Shown: positions 17,922-26,644 of the stretch, piece by piece | Numbering within the stretch: the first letter of the stretch is position 1 | Layout: the number at the start of each line of letters is the position of its first letter | Origin: Hyphococcus lacteus | Lineage (GTDB): Bacteria > Pseudomonadota > Alphaproteobacteria > Caulobacterales > Parvularculaceae | NCBI RefSeq assembly: GCF_041058985.1 | Contig: NZ_JBEHZE010000001.1 | Coordinates: 2,294,001-2,358,000 of the forward strand | Direction: 5' to 3' | DNA length: 64,000 nucleotides | Program-made: the position numbers and the translations under genes | The notes under the pieces: model-generated | Told to the model about the DNA's origin: nothing | The model's input: the letters and a program-made list of their open reading frames with translations, nothing else | The model's database searches: none

Positions 17922-18848
17922 ATGCCGATCGATGCACTAAAACTGCGGGTAAAAAGCGGGATCGAGAAACGTCTCGATAAAGCTGCTCAAAGTTATTTGG
18001 GTGACCCTTCGCTTGCGAAAGTGAATTTTGCGGAACCCTTTGGCGAGCCCGCATTAGTCGATCCGAATTCAGTTTCATGGCGGATTTTCAAAAACCCCGT
18101 TGCGCTTTTCATCGGCGGGGTCACTGCCGTCATTCTGGAATTTGCTGAACCGCGGGTCCGGAGTGGTGTGTGGGATAACACGAGTTTTCGTACCGACCCA
18201 GTGAGGCGGTTAAAACGGACGGGGCTTGCGGCGATGGTCACGGTTTACGGTGCCCAGAGCGTGAGCGAGCGGATGATTCAAATGGTCAACCGGATGCATA
18301 ATAATGTGGCCGGGGTGACGCCCGACGGAACACCCTATGCTGCGAGCGACCCTGCGTTGCTGCGTTGGGTTCATGCGACGGCGTCGTTTGGATTTTTAGA
18401 AGCTTATTCGGCCTATGCCGCACCGCTGTCGGACACCGAGCGTGATCGCTATTATTATGAAGGGCGCAAGGCTGCGGCGCTTTATGGCGCTAAAGACACG
18501 CCGCAATCGCTAGAGGGACAGCGACTGCTTTTCCAAGAGATGCTGCCGCAACTCGAGCCGTCGGAGATCATTTTCGAATTTCTTGGGATCATGAAGCGGG
18601 CAGAGGCCTTTCCACAACCCGCACAGATAGCCCAACATTCCTTGGTTCGAGCGGCAATCGATATTGTGCCATCTGAAGTTCGGGAGATTTTAGGGCTGGA
18701 TAAGCGCTTTGGCCTGCGGCCGGTTGAAGGGCGGCTGGTACGGCGTATGGCCCGCCGGGCCGACCGGTTGTTATTGCGATCTGGCCCGGCAATCCAATCT
18801 TGCCGCCGGATGGGTCTGGCCGATGATTATCTTTATCGGGGCCGATAG
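17922..18848 (+). CDS. MpaB-family (DUF2236) oxygenase
   Basis: This 308-aa protein of the DUF2236/MpaB family contains haem-type oxygenases such as latex-clearing protein and the fungal MpaB. Visible family features are VSWRIFKNPVALFIGG near residue 50, an FRTDPVRRLKRTG segment, and LLRWVHATASFGFLEAYSAY (histidine plus a conserved Trp-Val context) near the middle, with a basic C terminus. The start at MPIDALKLR is preferred over a longer frame. No signal peptide is seen. The substrate is unknown. purL begins 80 bases downstream on the same strand. Confidence 0.8.
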   Translation: MPIDALKLRVKSGIEKRLDKAAQSYLGDPSLAKVNFAEPFGEPALVDPNSVSWRIFKNPVALFIGGVTAVILEFAEPRVRSGVWDNTSFRTDPVRRLKRTGLAAMVTVYGAQSVSERMIQMVNRMHNNVAGVTPDGTPYAASDPALLRWVHATASFGFLEAYSAYAAPLSDTERDRYYYEGRKAAALYGAKDTPQSLEGQRLLFQEMLPQLEPSEIIFEFLGIMKRAEAFPQPAQIAQHSLVRAAIDIVPSEVREILGLDKRFGLRPVEGRLVRRMARRADRLLLRSGPAIQSCRRMGLADDYLYRGR

Positions 18849-18928
18849 GGGCATTTTCATCGCATGAGCGTTTGCACCAAAGGCGCAACCGGCCTATTGA
18901 AGCGGCGAAGTTTGACCCACGGATTCAC

Positions 18929-21673
18929 ATGACCGCCATTACCCCTGAAATTGTCGCCGAGCACGGCCTCAATCCCGAAGAATATGAGCGCGTTAAAGCG
19001 CATATGGGCCGAGAGCCTAACCTTGTTGAGCTTGGCGTATTCTCGGTCATGTGGTCCGAGCATTGCTCTTATAAGTCCTCGCGGCGGCACTTAAAGAAAT
19101 TGCCAACGTCGGCCCCTTGGGTTGTTGAGGGGCCTGGGGAAAATGCTGGCGTGATCGATATTGGAAACAATGATGATGGCGTGCCGCTGGTGGCGATCTT
19201 TAAGATGGAAAGCCACAATCACCCGAGCTTCATTGAACCCTTTCAAGGTGCCGCAACGGGTGTCGGCGGGATCATGCGCGATGTGTTCACCATGGGTGCG
19301 CGCCCTGTAGCTAATATGAATGCACTACGATTTGGCGAGTGGGCCCACCCCAAGACGCGTCACCTCGTGGGTGGTGTGGTCTCTGGCATTGGCGGCTATG
19401 GTAATTGCATGGGCGTGCCCACAATCGGGGGCGAGACCAATTTCGACAGAGGCTATAACGGCAATATCCTTGTGAATGCCATGACTGTGGGTGTCGCCGA
19501 AAAGCACAAAGTGTTCCTTTCGGCTGCGCGCGGCGCAGGCAACCCGGTTGTCTATGTGGGGGCTAAAACGGGTCGCGATGGAATTCATGGCGCGACCATG
19601 GCGTCCGCCGAGTTCGATGACGCGTCAGAGGAAAAACGCCCAACTGTTCAGGTTGGTGATCCGTTCACGGAAAAGTTGCTTCTTGAAGCATGTCTTGAAC
19701 TGATGTCATCGGATGCGATCATCGCAATTCAGGATATGGGTGCCGCAGGCCTGACATCTTCATCGGTCGAAATGGCGGCCAAAGGGGGCGGCGGGTTTGA
19801 GCTGGATCTCGATCATGTGCCGCAACGCGAAGAAAACATGACTGCCTATGAAATGCTGCTCTCGGAAAGCCAAGAGCGCATGTTGATGGTGTTAAAGCCG
19901 GGCCGGGAAGATGCGGCACGCGCCATTTTTGAAAAATGGGGCGTCGATTTTGCGGTAATTGGTGTGACGACCGATAGCGGGCGATTAGTCATCAAACACA
20001 AAGGCGAGGTCGCGGCTGATATGCCGGTACCGCCGTTGGCCGATGATGCACCGAATTATGACCGGCCTTATTCCACACTCGAAAAACCCACGCCCCTCAA
20101 TGACCCGAGCGTGACCTACCGCGAGGCGGAGGCGGTTTTGCGTGCGCCCGGTAAAACCGAAGCCGAGATGCGCGTAATCGCAGATGCGTTGATCGCCGAC
20201 CGCCTTTCTGATGGTGAGTTGGTTGAGGTGGTGGGCCTAAGCGTTCGTCATGGCGAAGCCAAAGTCTATGCGCGGTCGAAACCAGAGGGCGTCAGCTTTT
20301 CGGGTTTTGAAGAGGCGGCGAAAAACCTTGCGACGAGCGGTGTCGTTGAAACTGCCGAAGTCGAGCAACGTGAAGAGACACTTTCACTCGCAGAAGCACC
20401 GGGCGGTGACACCATTCTAACGGCGCTTGCTCGAATGGTGGCGATGCCAGATTTATGTTCGCGCCGTTGGATTTGGGAACAGTACGACCACACAGTTATG
20501 GGGGAAACGGTTGTTGCACCGGGCGGTGATGCCGCAATGGTTCGTGTGCATGGGACTAATCGCGGGCTCGCGATTTCAACGGATGTAACCCCGCGCTACG
20601 TCAAGGCTGATCCGTTTGAAGGCGGCAAGCAAGCCGTTGCGGAAACCTATCGCAATATTTGCGCGGTGGGGGCGTCACCCTTGGCGATTACGAATTGCCT
20701 CAATTTCGGTAACCCTGAACGGCCCGAAATTATGGCGCAGTTCGTGGGTGCAATCGAAGGAATCGCAGAGGCCTGTGAGGCGCTTAGCTATCCGGTTATT
20801 TCGGGCAATGTCTCGCTTTATAACGAAACCAATAGTGCTGCTATTCCGCCAACCCCGGCGATTGGCGGTGTCGGCGTGCTCGAAGATGTGACCAAAGCCG
20901 TTCGCATTGGCGGCGCTGAGGCCGGCGAGGAGCTGATCGCTATTGGCATCACCCGTGGCCATCTTGGTCAGTCGCTTTATATGCGAGATTTGTTTGATAT
21001 TGATGAGGGCGCCCCGCCGCCGGTTGATTTGGCGATTGAGCGTAAAACAGGCGAGCTGGTCCGTAAGCTGATCGATGAAGGTATTATTACCGCCTGTCAT
21101 GACGTATCCGATGGGGGATTGATTGTGGCGGCCGCTGAAATGGCGCTTGCCTCCGGTCGCGGACTGAATCTGACAACGCCGGTGAAAGCGCGTAAAGCCG
21201 CTTTTTGGTTTGGCGAGGATCAAAGCCGATATCTTGTGGCTGCATCACCATCTGCTGCGGATACATTGCTTTTGAAAGCGGCGATGGCCGGCGTTCAGGC
21301 GTCAAAGCTTGGCCGTTTTGGCGGGCCGGATATTTTGCTCGACGGCAAAGATGCACTCTCATTGCTTGATTTGTCTGACCTATATGACCACGCGCTACCG
21401 GATTACATGAACGCACTAATGCCCAAGGAGATTTCACCTATGCCTATGGCCGCTGACGACATTAAAAAATTCATTCTCGCGGCATTGCCAGATGCGGAAA
21501 TTGAGATCGAAGACCTAGCGGGCGATGGCGACCATTACCGCGCGCGTATCGTCTCAACCGCATTCAATGGCCTCAATCGTGTGCAACAACATCAATTAGT
21601 ATACAAATCACTGAAAGGCCGTATGGGCGGCGAGCTTCATGCGCTGGCGCTTGAGACCGAAGCGAAAGAATAA
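18929..21673 (+). CDS. purL: PurL (FGAM synthase) fused in frame to a C-terminal BolA domain
   Basis: Phosphoribosylformylglycinamidine synthase converts FGAR plus glutamine-derived ammonia to FGAM in purine synthesis. The start MTAITPEIV gives 914 aa, much longer than the roughly 740 aa of free-standing PurL. Residues 1-390 and 495-835 match PurL, with SEHCSYKSSR, KMESHNHPS, QDMGAAGLTSSS and the CLNFGNPERPE region all present. Two things are unusual. First, an extra stretch of about 90 residues (about 392-495) lies between NYDRP and LCSRRWIWEQYD. Second, no stop codon separates PurL from a complete BolA domain (residues 838-914). An internal AAGGAG precedes the BolA ATG. The usual alphaproteobacterial order is purL then bolA as separate genes. 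Confidence 0.93.
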   Translation: MTAITPEIVAEHGLNPEEYERVKAHMGREPNLVELGVFSVMWSEHCSYKSSRRHLKKLPTSAPWVVEGPGENAGVIDIGNNDDGVPLVAIFKMESHNHPSFIEPFQGAATGVGGIMRDVFTMGARPVANMNALRFGEWAHPKTRHLVGGVVSGIGGYGNCMGVPTIGGETNFDRGYNGNILVNAMTVGVAEKHKVFLSAARGAGNPVVYVGAKTGRDGIHGATMASAEFDDASEEKRPTVQVGDPFTEKLLLEACLELMSSDAIIAIQDMGAAGLTSSSVEMAAKGGGGFELDLDHVPQREENMTAYEMLLSESQERMLMVLKPGREDAARAIFEKWGVDFAVIGVTTDSGRLVIKHKGEVAADMPVPPLADDAPNYDRPYSTLEKPTPLNDPSVTYREAEAVLRAPGKTEAEMRVIADALIADRLSDGELVEVVGLSVRHGEAKVYARSKPEGVSFSGFEEAAKNLATSGVVETAEVEQREETLSLAEAPGGDTILTALARMVAMPDLCSRRWIWEQYDHTVMGETVVAPGGDAAMVRVHGTNRGLAISTDVTPRYVKADPFEGGKQAVAETYRNICAVGASPLAITNCLNFGNPERPEIMAQFVGAIEGIAEACEALSYPVISGNVSLYNETNSAAIPPTPAIGGVGVLEDVTKAVRIGGAEAGEELIAIGITRGHLGQSLYMRDLFDIDEGAPPPVDLAIERKTGELVRKLIDEGIITACHDVSDGGLIVAAAEMALASGRGLNLTTPVKARKAAFWFGEDQSRYLVAASPSAADTLLLKAAMAGVQASKLGRFGGPDILLDGKDALSLLDLSDLYDHALPDYMNALMPKEISPMPMAADDIKKFILAALPDAEIEIEDLAGDGDHYRARIVSTAFNGLNRVQQHQLVYKSLKGRMGGELHALALETEAKE
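21440..21673 (+). CDS. bolA: BolA-family domain, possibly also made alone by internal initiation
   Basis: Read from the internal ATG, MPMAADDIKKF gives a complete 77-aa BolA-family protein. It has the typical DAEIEIEDLAGDGDHYRARIV, then FNGLNRVQQHQLVYKSL and GRMGGELHALAL, which contain the class-II fold and the His that helps bind Fe-S clusters with CGFS glutaredoxins. AAGGAG at 21425-21430 stands 9 bases before this ATG, a near-ideal ribosome-binding site inside the purL reading frame. The same sequence is therefore both the C terminus of the fusion and, probably, a separate BolA product. The partner glutaredoxin gene is at 26645. Confidence 0.75.
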   Translation: MPMAADDIKKFILAALPDAEIEIEDLAGDGDHYRARIVSTAFNGLNRVQQHQLVYKSLKGRMGGELHALALETEAKE

Positions 21674-21697
21674 CCATAATCCATTCTGGCGATTATG

Positions 21698-21736
21698 TCG
21701 GGCGTGCCGGATTTTCCGGTGCGCCCGATTGTTTTT
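21698..21736 (+). terminator. Rho-independent terminator after purL-bolA
   Basis: A long GC-rich hairpin has outer arms TCGGGCG / CGCCCGA and inner arms CCGG / CCGG around ATTTT. It is followed by TTG then five T. It starts 24 bases past the stop codon. Confidence 0.85.
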
Positions 21737-21853
21737 CGGGGCCCGCTTAGGGCAATTAAAGGAAATAGAACACAATAAGCCAACAACTGGCTTGCTGCAT
21801 TTTGGCTCTCACGTTACGGTCTGTACATCTTAGTCTTTCAAGGATTCCATTAA

Positions 21854-23827
21854 ATGTCATCTGTTCGCGCGCTGCTGTTAGCTACGTCTATATTTGCGAT
21901 TGCTGCTTGTTCACCAAAAGAGGAACCCTCAAAAATAGAGGAAGCCGATGTGCCCCTCGAAGAAGAGGAATATGTCGAACAGGACGAAATGGAGTTTATG
22001 GTCCCCGGTGAGGAGCGTGAGGTCATCTGGGATGCGCTAACACCGGAAGAAGCGCGGGATAAGTTCACCTATTCGAACTATAATGACGTGCGGGTTACGC
22101 ATCTAAACCTCGATCTTGCCGTTGATTTTGAGACTAAAACGCTTTCGGGCACCGCGGAAATAAATTTCCGTCGCCGCGCACGCGGAACGTCATCTTTGGT
22201 GCTCGATGCGAATATGCTCGACGTATCAAAAGTTGAGGCTTTCACGGAAGGCCGCTGGGTAGAGACAAACTTTACCATGGGTGCCCATGACCCGGTAATG
22301 GGTTCAAAGTTTGAAATCGCGCTGCCGGATCGCGCTCGAAAAGTGCGTGTGACCTATAGCACCAGTCCGGAGGCAGGTGGTATTCAATGGTTGTCACCAG
22401 AACAAACGGCGGGCAAGGAACATCCGTTCTTATTCACCCAGTTCCAGCCGTTGAATGCGCGCACCATGGTGCCCGTTCAAGATACACCTGCCGTTCGTAT
22501 TACGTATGATGCGCGGATTAAGACGCCGACAGACCTCTTGGCAATCATGAGCGCGCGTCAGGATATTAGCGGCGAGTTGGATGGCGATTATTCGTTCAAA
22601 ATGACACGGCCTATTCCGTCATATCTGATCGCGCTTGCGGTCGGCGATATTAAATTCAAAAAAATCAATAATCATATTGGTGTCTATGCAGAGGATTATA
22701 TTCTTGATGCCTCGGCGGCAGAATTTGAAGACACGCCCAAAATGGAAACGGCGATTGCCAAATTCTATGGCCCTTATCGCTGGGGGCGGTATGATTTAAT
22801 CGTTCTGCCGCCGAGCTTTCCATTTGGCGGTATGGAAAACCCGCGGTTGTCTTTTATGACGCCAACGCTCATTGCTGGCGACAAGAGCCTTACCAATGTT
22901 GTTGCACATGAATTGGCGCACTCGTGGTCGGGTAATCTTGTGACCAATGCCACATGGCGCGATGCATGGTTGAACGAAGGGTTCACAAGTTACGTTGAGA
23001 ACCGCACCATGGAAGCGCTCTATGGCGAAGATCGCGCGGTAATGGAACGATTGCTCGATAAACAAGCGTTGATGCGCGACGTCGAAGCAGCCGCGCGACC
23101 CGAGTTAACGGCGCTTAAAATGCCTGCGGATCTTGGTCATCCTGATGATGCATTTAGTCAAGTTTCTTATGTGGGCGGGATGTTCTTTCTAAAATTTCTG
23201 GAAGAGCGTTTTGGCCGTGAGGGGTTTGACGCATTTCTGCGGGCTTATTTCGACGAGTTCGCTTTCAAAAGCATTACTACAGAAGACTTTCTGACTTATT
23301 TTGAAGATAGTCTTTGGGCGGATCAACCGGATGCAGTCACCGAAAGCGAAATCAACGCTTGGATCTATCAGCCAGGATTTCCGGATTCGATTGAAAAACC
23401 GCGGTCAGGTGCCTTTAACAAGGTTGATGGACAGATCAATGCCTGGATGGGTGGCGGCGAGATTGACGGCCTCGAAACCAGTGCGTGGACGACCCATGAG
23501 TGGCTCTATTTTATTGCGCAATTACCAGAAGGTATAACCACAGATCAAATGGCAGCGCTTGATGAGCGGTTCTCTTTATCGACATCGCAAAATGCTGAGA
23601 TCGCCAATGCGTGGTATATGCGAGCGATCAATGTTGGTTACGAACCGGCCTTTGAGCCGCTTGACGGGTTTTTGATGCGAGTTGGCCGCGGGAAGTTCAT
23701 CTACCGGCTTTATGCAGCGTTGATCGAGAACGACCGCCGGGATTGGGCCGAAGCTGTTTATGAGCGCGCGCGCCCGGGTTATCATCCAATTGCACAGCGG
23801 CGCATTGATGATATTTTTGCCGAGTAA
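21854..23827 (+). CDS. M1-family aminopeptidase, lipoprotein
   Basis: This zinc metallopeptidase of 657 aa belongs to family M1 (aminopeptidase N / leukotriene A4 hydrolase group). The N terminus is a lipoprotein signal with lipobox IAAC (Cys19), followed by a Glu-rich linker, so it is anchored in the envelope. The exopeptidase motif GGMEN is present. The zinc site is H352-E-L-A-H356 with Glu375 in LNEGF, exactly the HEXXH-X18-E spacing. The C-terminal helical domain resembles the LTA4-hydrolase type. It should clip N-terminal residues from peptides in the periplasm. The gene is monocistronic and convergent with the paraoxonase-like gene. Confidence 0.92.
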   Translation: MSSVRALLLATSIFAIAACSPKEEPSKIEEADVPLEEEEYVEQDEMEFMVPGEEREVIWDALTPEEARDKFTYSNYNDVRVTHLNLDLAVDFETKTLSGTAEINFRRRARGTSSLVLDANMLDVSKVEAFTEGRWVETNFTMGAHDPVMGSKFEIALPDRARKVRVTYSTSPEAGGIQWLSPEQTAGKEHPFLFTQFQPLNARTMVPVQDTPAVRITYDARIKTPTDLLAIMSARQDISGELDGDYSFKMTRPIPSYLIALAVGDIKFKKINNHIGVYAEDYILDASAAEFEDTPKMETAIAKFYGPYRWGRYDLIVLPPSFPFGGMENPRLSFMTPTLIAGDKSLTNVVAHELAHSWSGNLVTNATWRDAWLNEGFTSYVENRTMEALYGEDRAVMERLLDKQALMRDVEAAARPELTALKMPADLGHPDDAFSQVSYVGGMFFLKFLEERFGREGFDAFLRAYFDEFAFKSITTEDFLTYFEDSLWADQPDAVTESEINAWIYQPGFPDSIEKPRSGAFNKVDGQINAWMGGGEIDGLETSAWTTHEWLYFIAQLPEGITTDQMAALDERFSLSTSQNAEIANAWYMRAINVGYEPAFEPLDGFLMRVGRGKFIYRLYAALIENDRRDWAEAVYERARPGYHPIAQRRIDDIFAE

Positions 23828-23836
23828 GAAATTCGG

Positions 23837-24937
23837 TTATTGCGGCTCGTTTGAGTGTGACGGGCCGCGCAATAAAATCTCTAACATGGGGCAGACCATG
23901 ACGTGGCCGTCAAATACGGCCCCAACGATCAATGTGTTGTCCCATACGGCACCAACAGAAGACCCATTGATTTCGCCGTTGACCGACATCAACACATCAG
24001 AAGTAAGGCCGCTGCGCGGGTTTAGCCGGATCACATGCGATGGTGCGATCGCATTGGCGTCTTTGGCGTGTTCGACAAAGTCAAAAATCTTTGAATGACC
24101 GGCCACCCATAAGGCACCGTCGCGCGAAACTTCGATATTGTCTGGTGCGGTTTTGACGGGAAGGTTTTTGACTTTCGAAAGGTTTCCGGTTTCGGCATCG
24201 CGGTCAAAAACAACGATCCGGCGTTTTAAAAGCTCCGCAACATAGATTGATGTTCCGTCTGCGGATTTATTAATGCCATTAGCGTATGTCATACCGCTTT
24301 TTACGATGCGCCCATCTTTGCCGTCGAAATAAGCAACGCTGGAAAGGGGTAGCGCAAAATAGGATTCGAGCTGAGCGAACAATCCGTGGTCAAAGCGTGT
24401 ATCGTTAGTGACATAAAATTGTCGGGGGCCAACCGCGACTACGTCATTAGGCGATGACATTGCGTCAAAAGAAATACTTTCGAGATGGGTTAGGTCGCCA
24501 TTGGGGCCAATGTCGAAAAGTTCGACAATTTCCTCGCCAGTGGTCGGGTGGTTGACCACAAAAAGACGTTTGGTGCCGTCCGGCCCGCGATAAAGACTGA
24601 TACCGTGGGGGAGGAAATCGTCCATTGGCGGCGAAACACGGCGCACTGTGTCGCTGCCGTCTAGGGCCATCGCATAGATACCGTTTTGTGGGTTGGTTGC
24701 GCTTGTTTCGTCTTGATTAAACCAGGCGCGGCGATCGGCGGCGGAGATAAAAGCGAGCTTTAGGTCGGGGTCAATCGTGACATCTTCGGTGCCGGGCGCG
24801 ATGTCTACGTGGCGGCATTGATCGACTAATTTTGTTTTCAAATCAGCGTTTGCGCCGGACGCAGGAATGATATGCAGCAACGACCATCCGACCGCTATAC
24901 CGATTATGGCCAGGGTGCCAATCACAAAATACCGCAT
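23837..24937 (-). CDS. Paraoxonase-like (PON/arylesterase family) lactonase
   Basis: This 366-aa six-bladed beta-propeller enzyme resembles animal serum paraoxonases along its whole length. Residues equivalent to the PON1 catalytic calcium ligands are present: Glu51 (GTEDVTI), Asn164 (PNDVVAVG), Asn220 (YANGIN), Asp266 and Asn267 (PDNIEV). The His dyad equivalents are His111 (LPHGIS) and His130 (VVNHP). PON enzymes hydrolyse lactones, including acyl-homoserine lactones, and aryl esters. An uncleaved N-terminal transmembrane segment (residues 3-22) resembles the retained PON leader, giving an envelope location. The start at 24937 is chosen because it places this segment at the terminus. Two cysteines (Cys41, Cys349) match the PON disulfide positions. 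Confidence 0.88.
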   Translation of the reverse strand: MRYFVIGTLAIIGIAVGWSLLHIIPASGANADLKTKLVDQCRHVDIAPGTEDVTIDPDLKLAFISAADRRAWFNQDETSATNPQNGIYAMALDGSDTVRRVSPPMDDFLPHGISLYRGPDGTKRLFVVNHPTTGEEIVELFDIGPNGDLTHLESISFDAMSSPNDVVAVGPRQFYVTNDTRFDHGLFAQLESYFALPLSSVAYFDGKDGRIVKSGMTYANGINKSADGTSIYVAELLKRRIVVFDRDAETGNLSKVKNLPVKTAPDNIEVSRDGALWVAGHSKIFDFVEHAKDANAIAPSHVIRLNPRSGLTSDVLMSVNGEINGSSVGAVWDNTLIVGAVFDGHVMVCPMLEILLRGPSHSNEPQ

Positions 24938-25088
24938 ATGCGCCCGCCAACTCCCACCAAACACGGCAGCTCTCACCGTGTGTCTCTGGTTGGAAGCTTA
25001 CCCCAATGGCAGAGTATAGGCTAGTCGCACAGCATTTGTGGGTTACAACTGTAAAAACACCAAAATACCGCCGAAGAAAAGGGACGCT

Positions 25089-26051
25089 ATGACGAAACGA
25101 ATTATTGCAACGCCGCGACAGATGCCAGCCGCCCTCGCAGGTATGCTGCGTATGAAATATGACGTGCAGGAGCCGGCGGAGATTGTGGCCGAACGCGCAG
25201 AGTTCGTAGCGTTAGCCGATGGTGCTGAGGCGATTTTTTCAACGGCGTTTGACGATCTCGATGCACAATATATTGCGGCTATGCCGGAGAGCGTGAAGCT
25301 GATTGCGTCCATCGGGGTTGGTGTTGATCACATAGACCTTGAAGCGGCCAAGGCGCGCGGGATTGCCGTTTCCAATACGCCAGAGGTCACAACCGCCTGC
25401 CTGGCAGACGCGACCATGGGCCTTATCATTGCTGCCTGTCGCCGATTTCGTGAGGGGCTGGATATTGCGAAAACCGGCGAGGGGCGCGGGATGTTGACGC
25501 CGGAGAGTTGGGGGCAGCGGGTTACGGGGCGCACGCTTGGTATTGTTGGGATGGGTAATGTTGGTCGTGAAGTTGCCAAGCGGGCACAAGGTTTTGACCT
25601 GAATATTATTTATCACACGCCGCGACCGTCAGCGGAACTTGACCGCACTTACAATGCCAAATCTGTAACGCTAGAGGCGCTATTCAAACAGGCTGATATT
25701 ATTTCACTGCACTGTCCGCATACTGAAAAAACACATCACATGATTGATGCTGAGGCCATTGAAATGATGAAGCCTTCTGCGGTGATCGTGAATATTTCAC
25801 GCGGCCCGGTGATGGATGAACTTGCGCTAATTGATGCGCTAAAATCGGGGCGAATTTTTGGCGCGGGGCTTGATGTCTTTGAAACTGAACCCGCGCCGAT
25901 CAGAGAGGCGCTTTATTCGTTGCCGAATGTTTTTTGCCTACCGCATATTGCGTCCGCAACGATGGAAAGTCGGGTTGCGATGGCGACGCGCGTTCTTGCG
26001 AATATCGACGTCTTCTTTGAAACGGGTGAGCCTATTGATAGGGTTGTTTGA
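25089..26051 (+). CDS. D-2-hydroxyacid dehydrogenase (glyoxylate/hydroxypyruvate reductase type)
   Basis: This NAD(P)-dependent D-isomer 2-hydroxyacid dehydrogenase has 320 aa. The Rossmann motif is GIVGMGNVGREVAKRA. The catalytic Arg is in NISRGPVMDELAL, the Glu in LDVFETEPA and the His in CLPHIASAT. The PHTEKTHHMID stretch and the length fit glyoxylate/hydroxypyruvate reductases (D-glycerate dehydrogenases), so reduction of glyoxylate or hydroxypyruvate is likely. The start MTKRIIATPR is chosen because the longer frame carries an atypical basic extension. Its stop codon overlaps the next ATG by one base, so it is co-transcribed with the RNA ligase-like gene. Confidence 0.88.
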   Translation: MTKRIIATPRQMPAALAGMLRMKYDVQEPAEIVAERAEFVALADGAEAIFSTAFDDLDAQYIAAMPESVKLIASIGVGVDHIDLEAAKARGIAVSNTPEVTTACLADATMGLIIAACRRFREGLDIAKTGEGRGMLTPESWGQRVTGRTLGIVGMGNVGREVAKRAQGFDLNIIYHTPRPSAELDRTYNAKSVTLEALFKQADIISLHCPHTEKTHHMIDAEAIEMMKPSAVIVNISRGPVMDELALIDALKSGRIFGAGLDVFETEPAPIREALYSLPNVFCLPHIASATMESRVAMATRVLANIDVFFETGEPIDRVV

Positions 26052-26593
26052 TGGATGCCCCCATCATCATAAGCTTGCAGTTTGACGAAGAGACGAGTGC
26101 ATTTTTTGAGGCGCAGCGTGAAAAACATTATCCGACTGCGATCAATAATGTGCCCGCGCATTTGACATTGTTTCACAATTTGCCGGGCGCACATTTTGAT
26201 GAAGTTTTACAAATTATCGGGCGAACATCCGCGATTCAATATGGCTTTCCGATCTCAGTGACCGAGGTGATGCGGCTCGGTCGTGGGGTGGCTTATCGGG
26301 TGTCCGGGCCGCCGCTATTGCCGCTTCGGGCAAAACTCGTGAAATCGTTCGGGTCGTGGCTGACAGGTCAAGACAGACAAGGCTTTCGCCCACACGTTAC
26401 TATTCAGAATAAGGTCAGCATCCAAGAAGCGATGGCACTTCACGCGCATTTGTCCAAAGAGTTTTCGCCGCGCTCAGGTTGGGCCACTGGACTACAGATC
26501 TGGCGCTATCAGGGGCCGCGAGGCCGTTCGGGCCATTGGCAACCGGCCGGCGCGTTTGGGTTTCGCAAGATCGCAGAACGGGCTAAGTCTTGA
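26051..26593 (+). CDS. 2'-5' RNA ligase / cyclic phosphodiesterase (2H) family protein
   Basis: This 2H phosphoesterase superfamily protein of 180 aa has two HxT motifs, AHLTLFHNL and PHVTIQNKV, spaced as in the LigT/2'-5' RNA ligase family. These proteins open or form 2',5' or 2',3'-cyclic phosphodiester links in RNA or nucleotides. The physiological substrate is usually unknown. The ATG overlaps the preceding TGA (TGATG), showing tight coupling with the hydroxyacid dehydrogenase. A TTG codon directly before the ATG could also be read as a start, but the ATG is preferred. Confidence 0.8.
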   Translation: MDAPIIISLQFDEETSAFFEAQREKHYPTAINNVPAHLTLFHNLPGAHFDEVLQIIGRTSAIQYGFPISVTEVMRLGRGVAYRVSGPPLLPLRAKLVKSFGSWLTGQDRQGFRPHVTIQNKVSIQEAMALHAHLSKEFSPRSGWATGLQIWRYQGPRGRSGHWQPAGAFGFRKIAERAKS

Positions 26594-26644
26594 CGCAAGG
26601 CGGGTGGCCACCTAGCTAAGCGTTAGCCCACAGGAGTTTTAAGA

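Noticed and set aside
23838..23875. TTATTGCG / CGCAATAA inverted repeat at the end of the paraoxonase-like gene as a terminator
   Set aside because: It lies inside the coding sequence and has no T-run. It might still help stop the convergent M1 peptidase transcript, but the evidence is weak.
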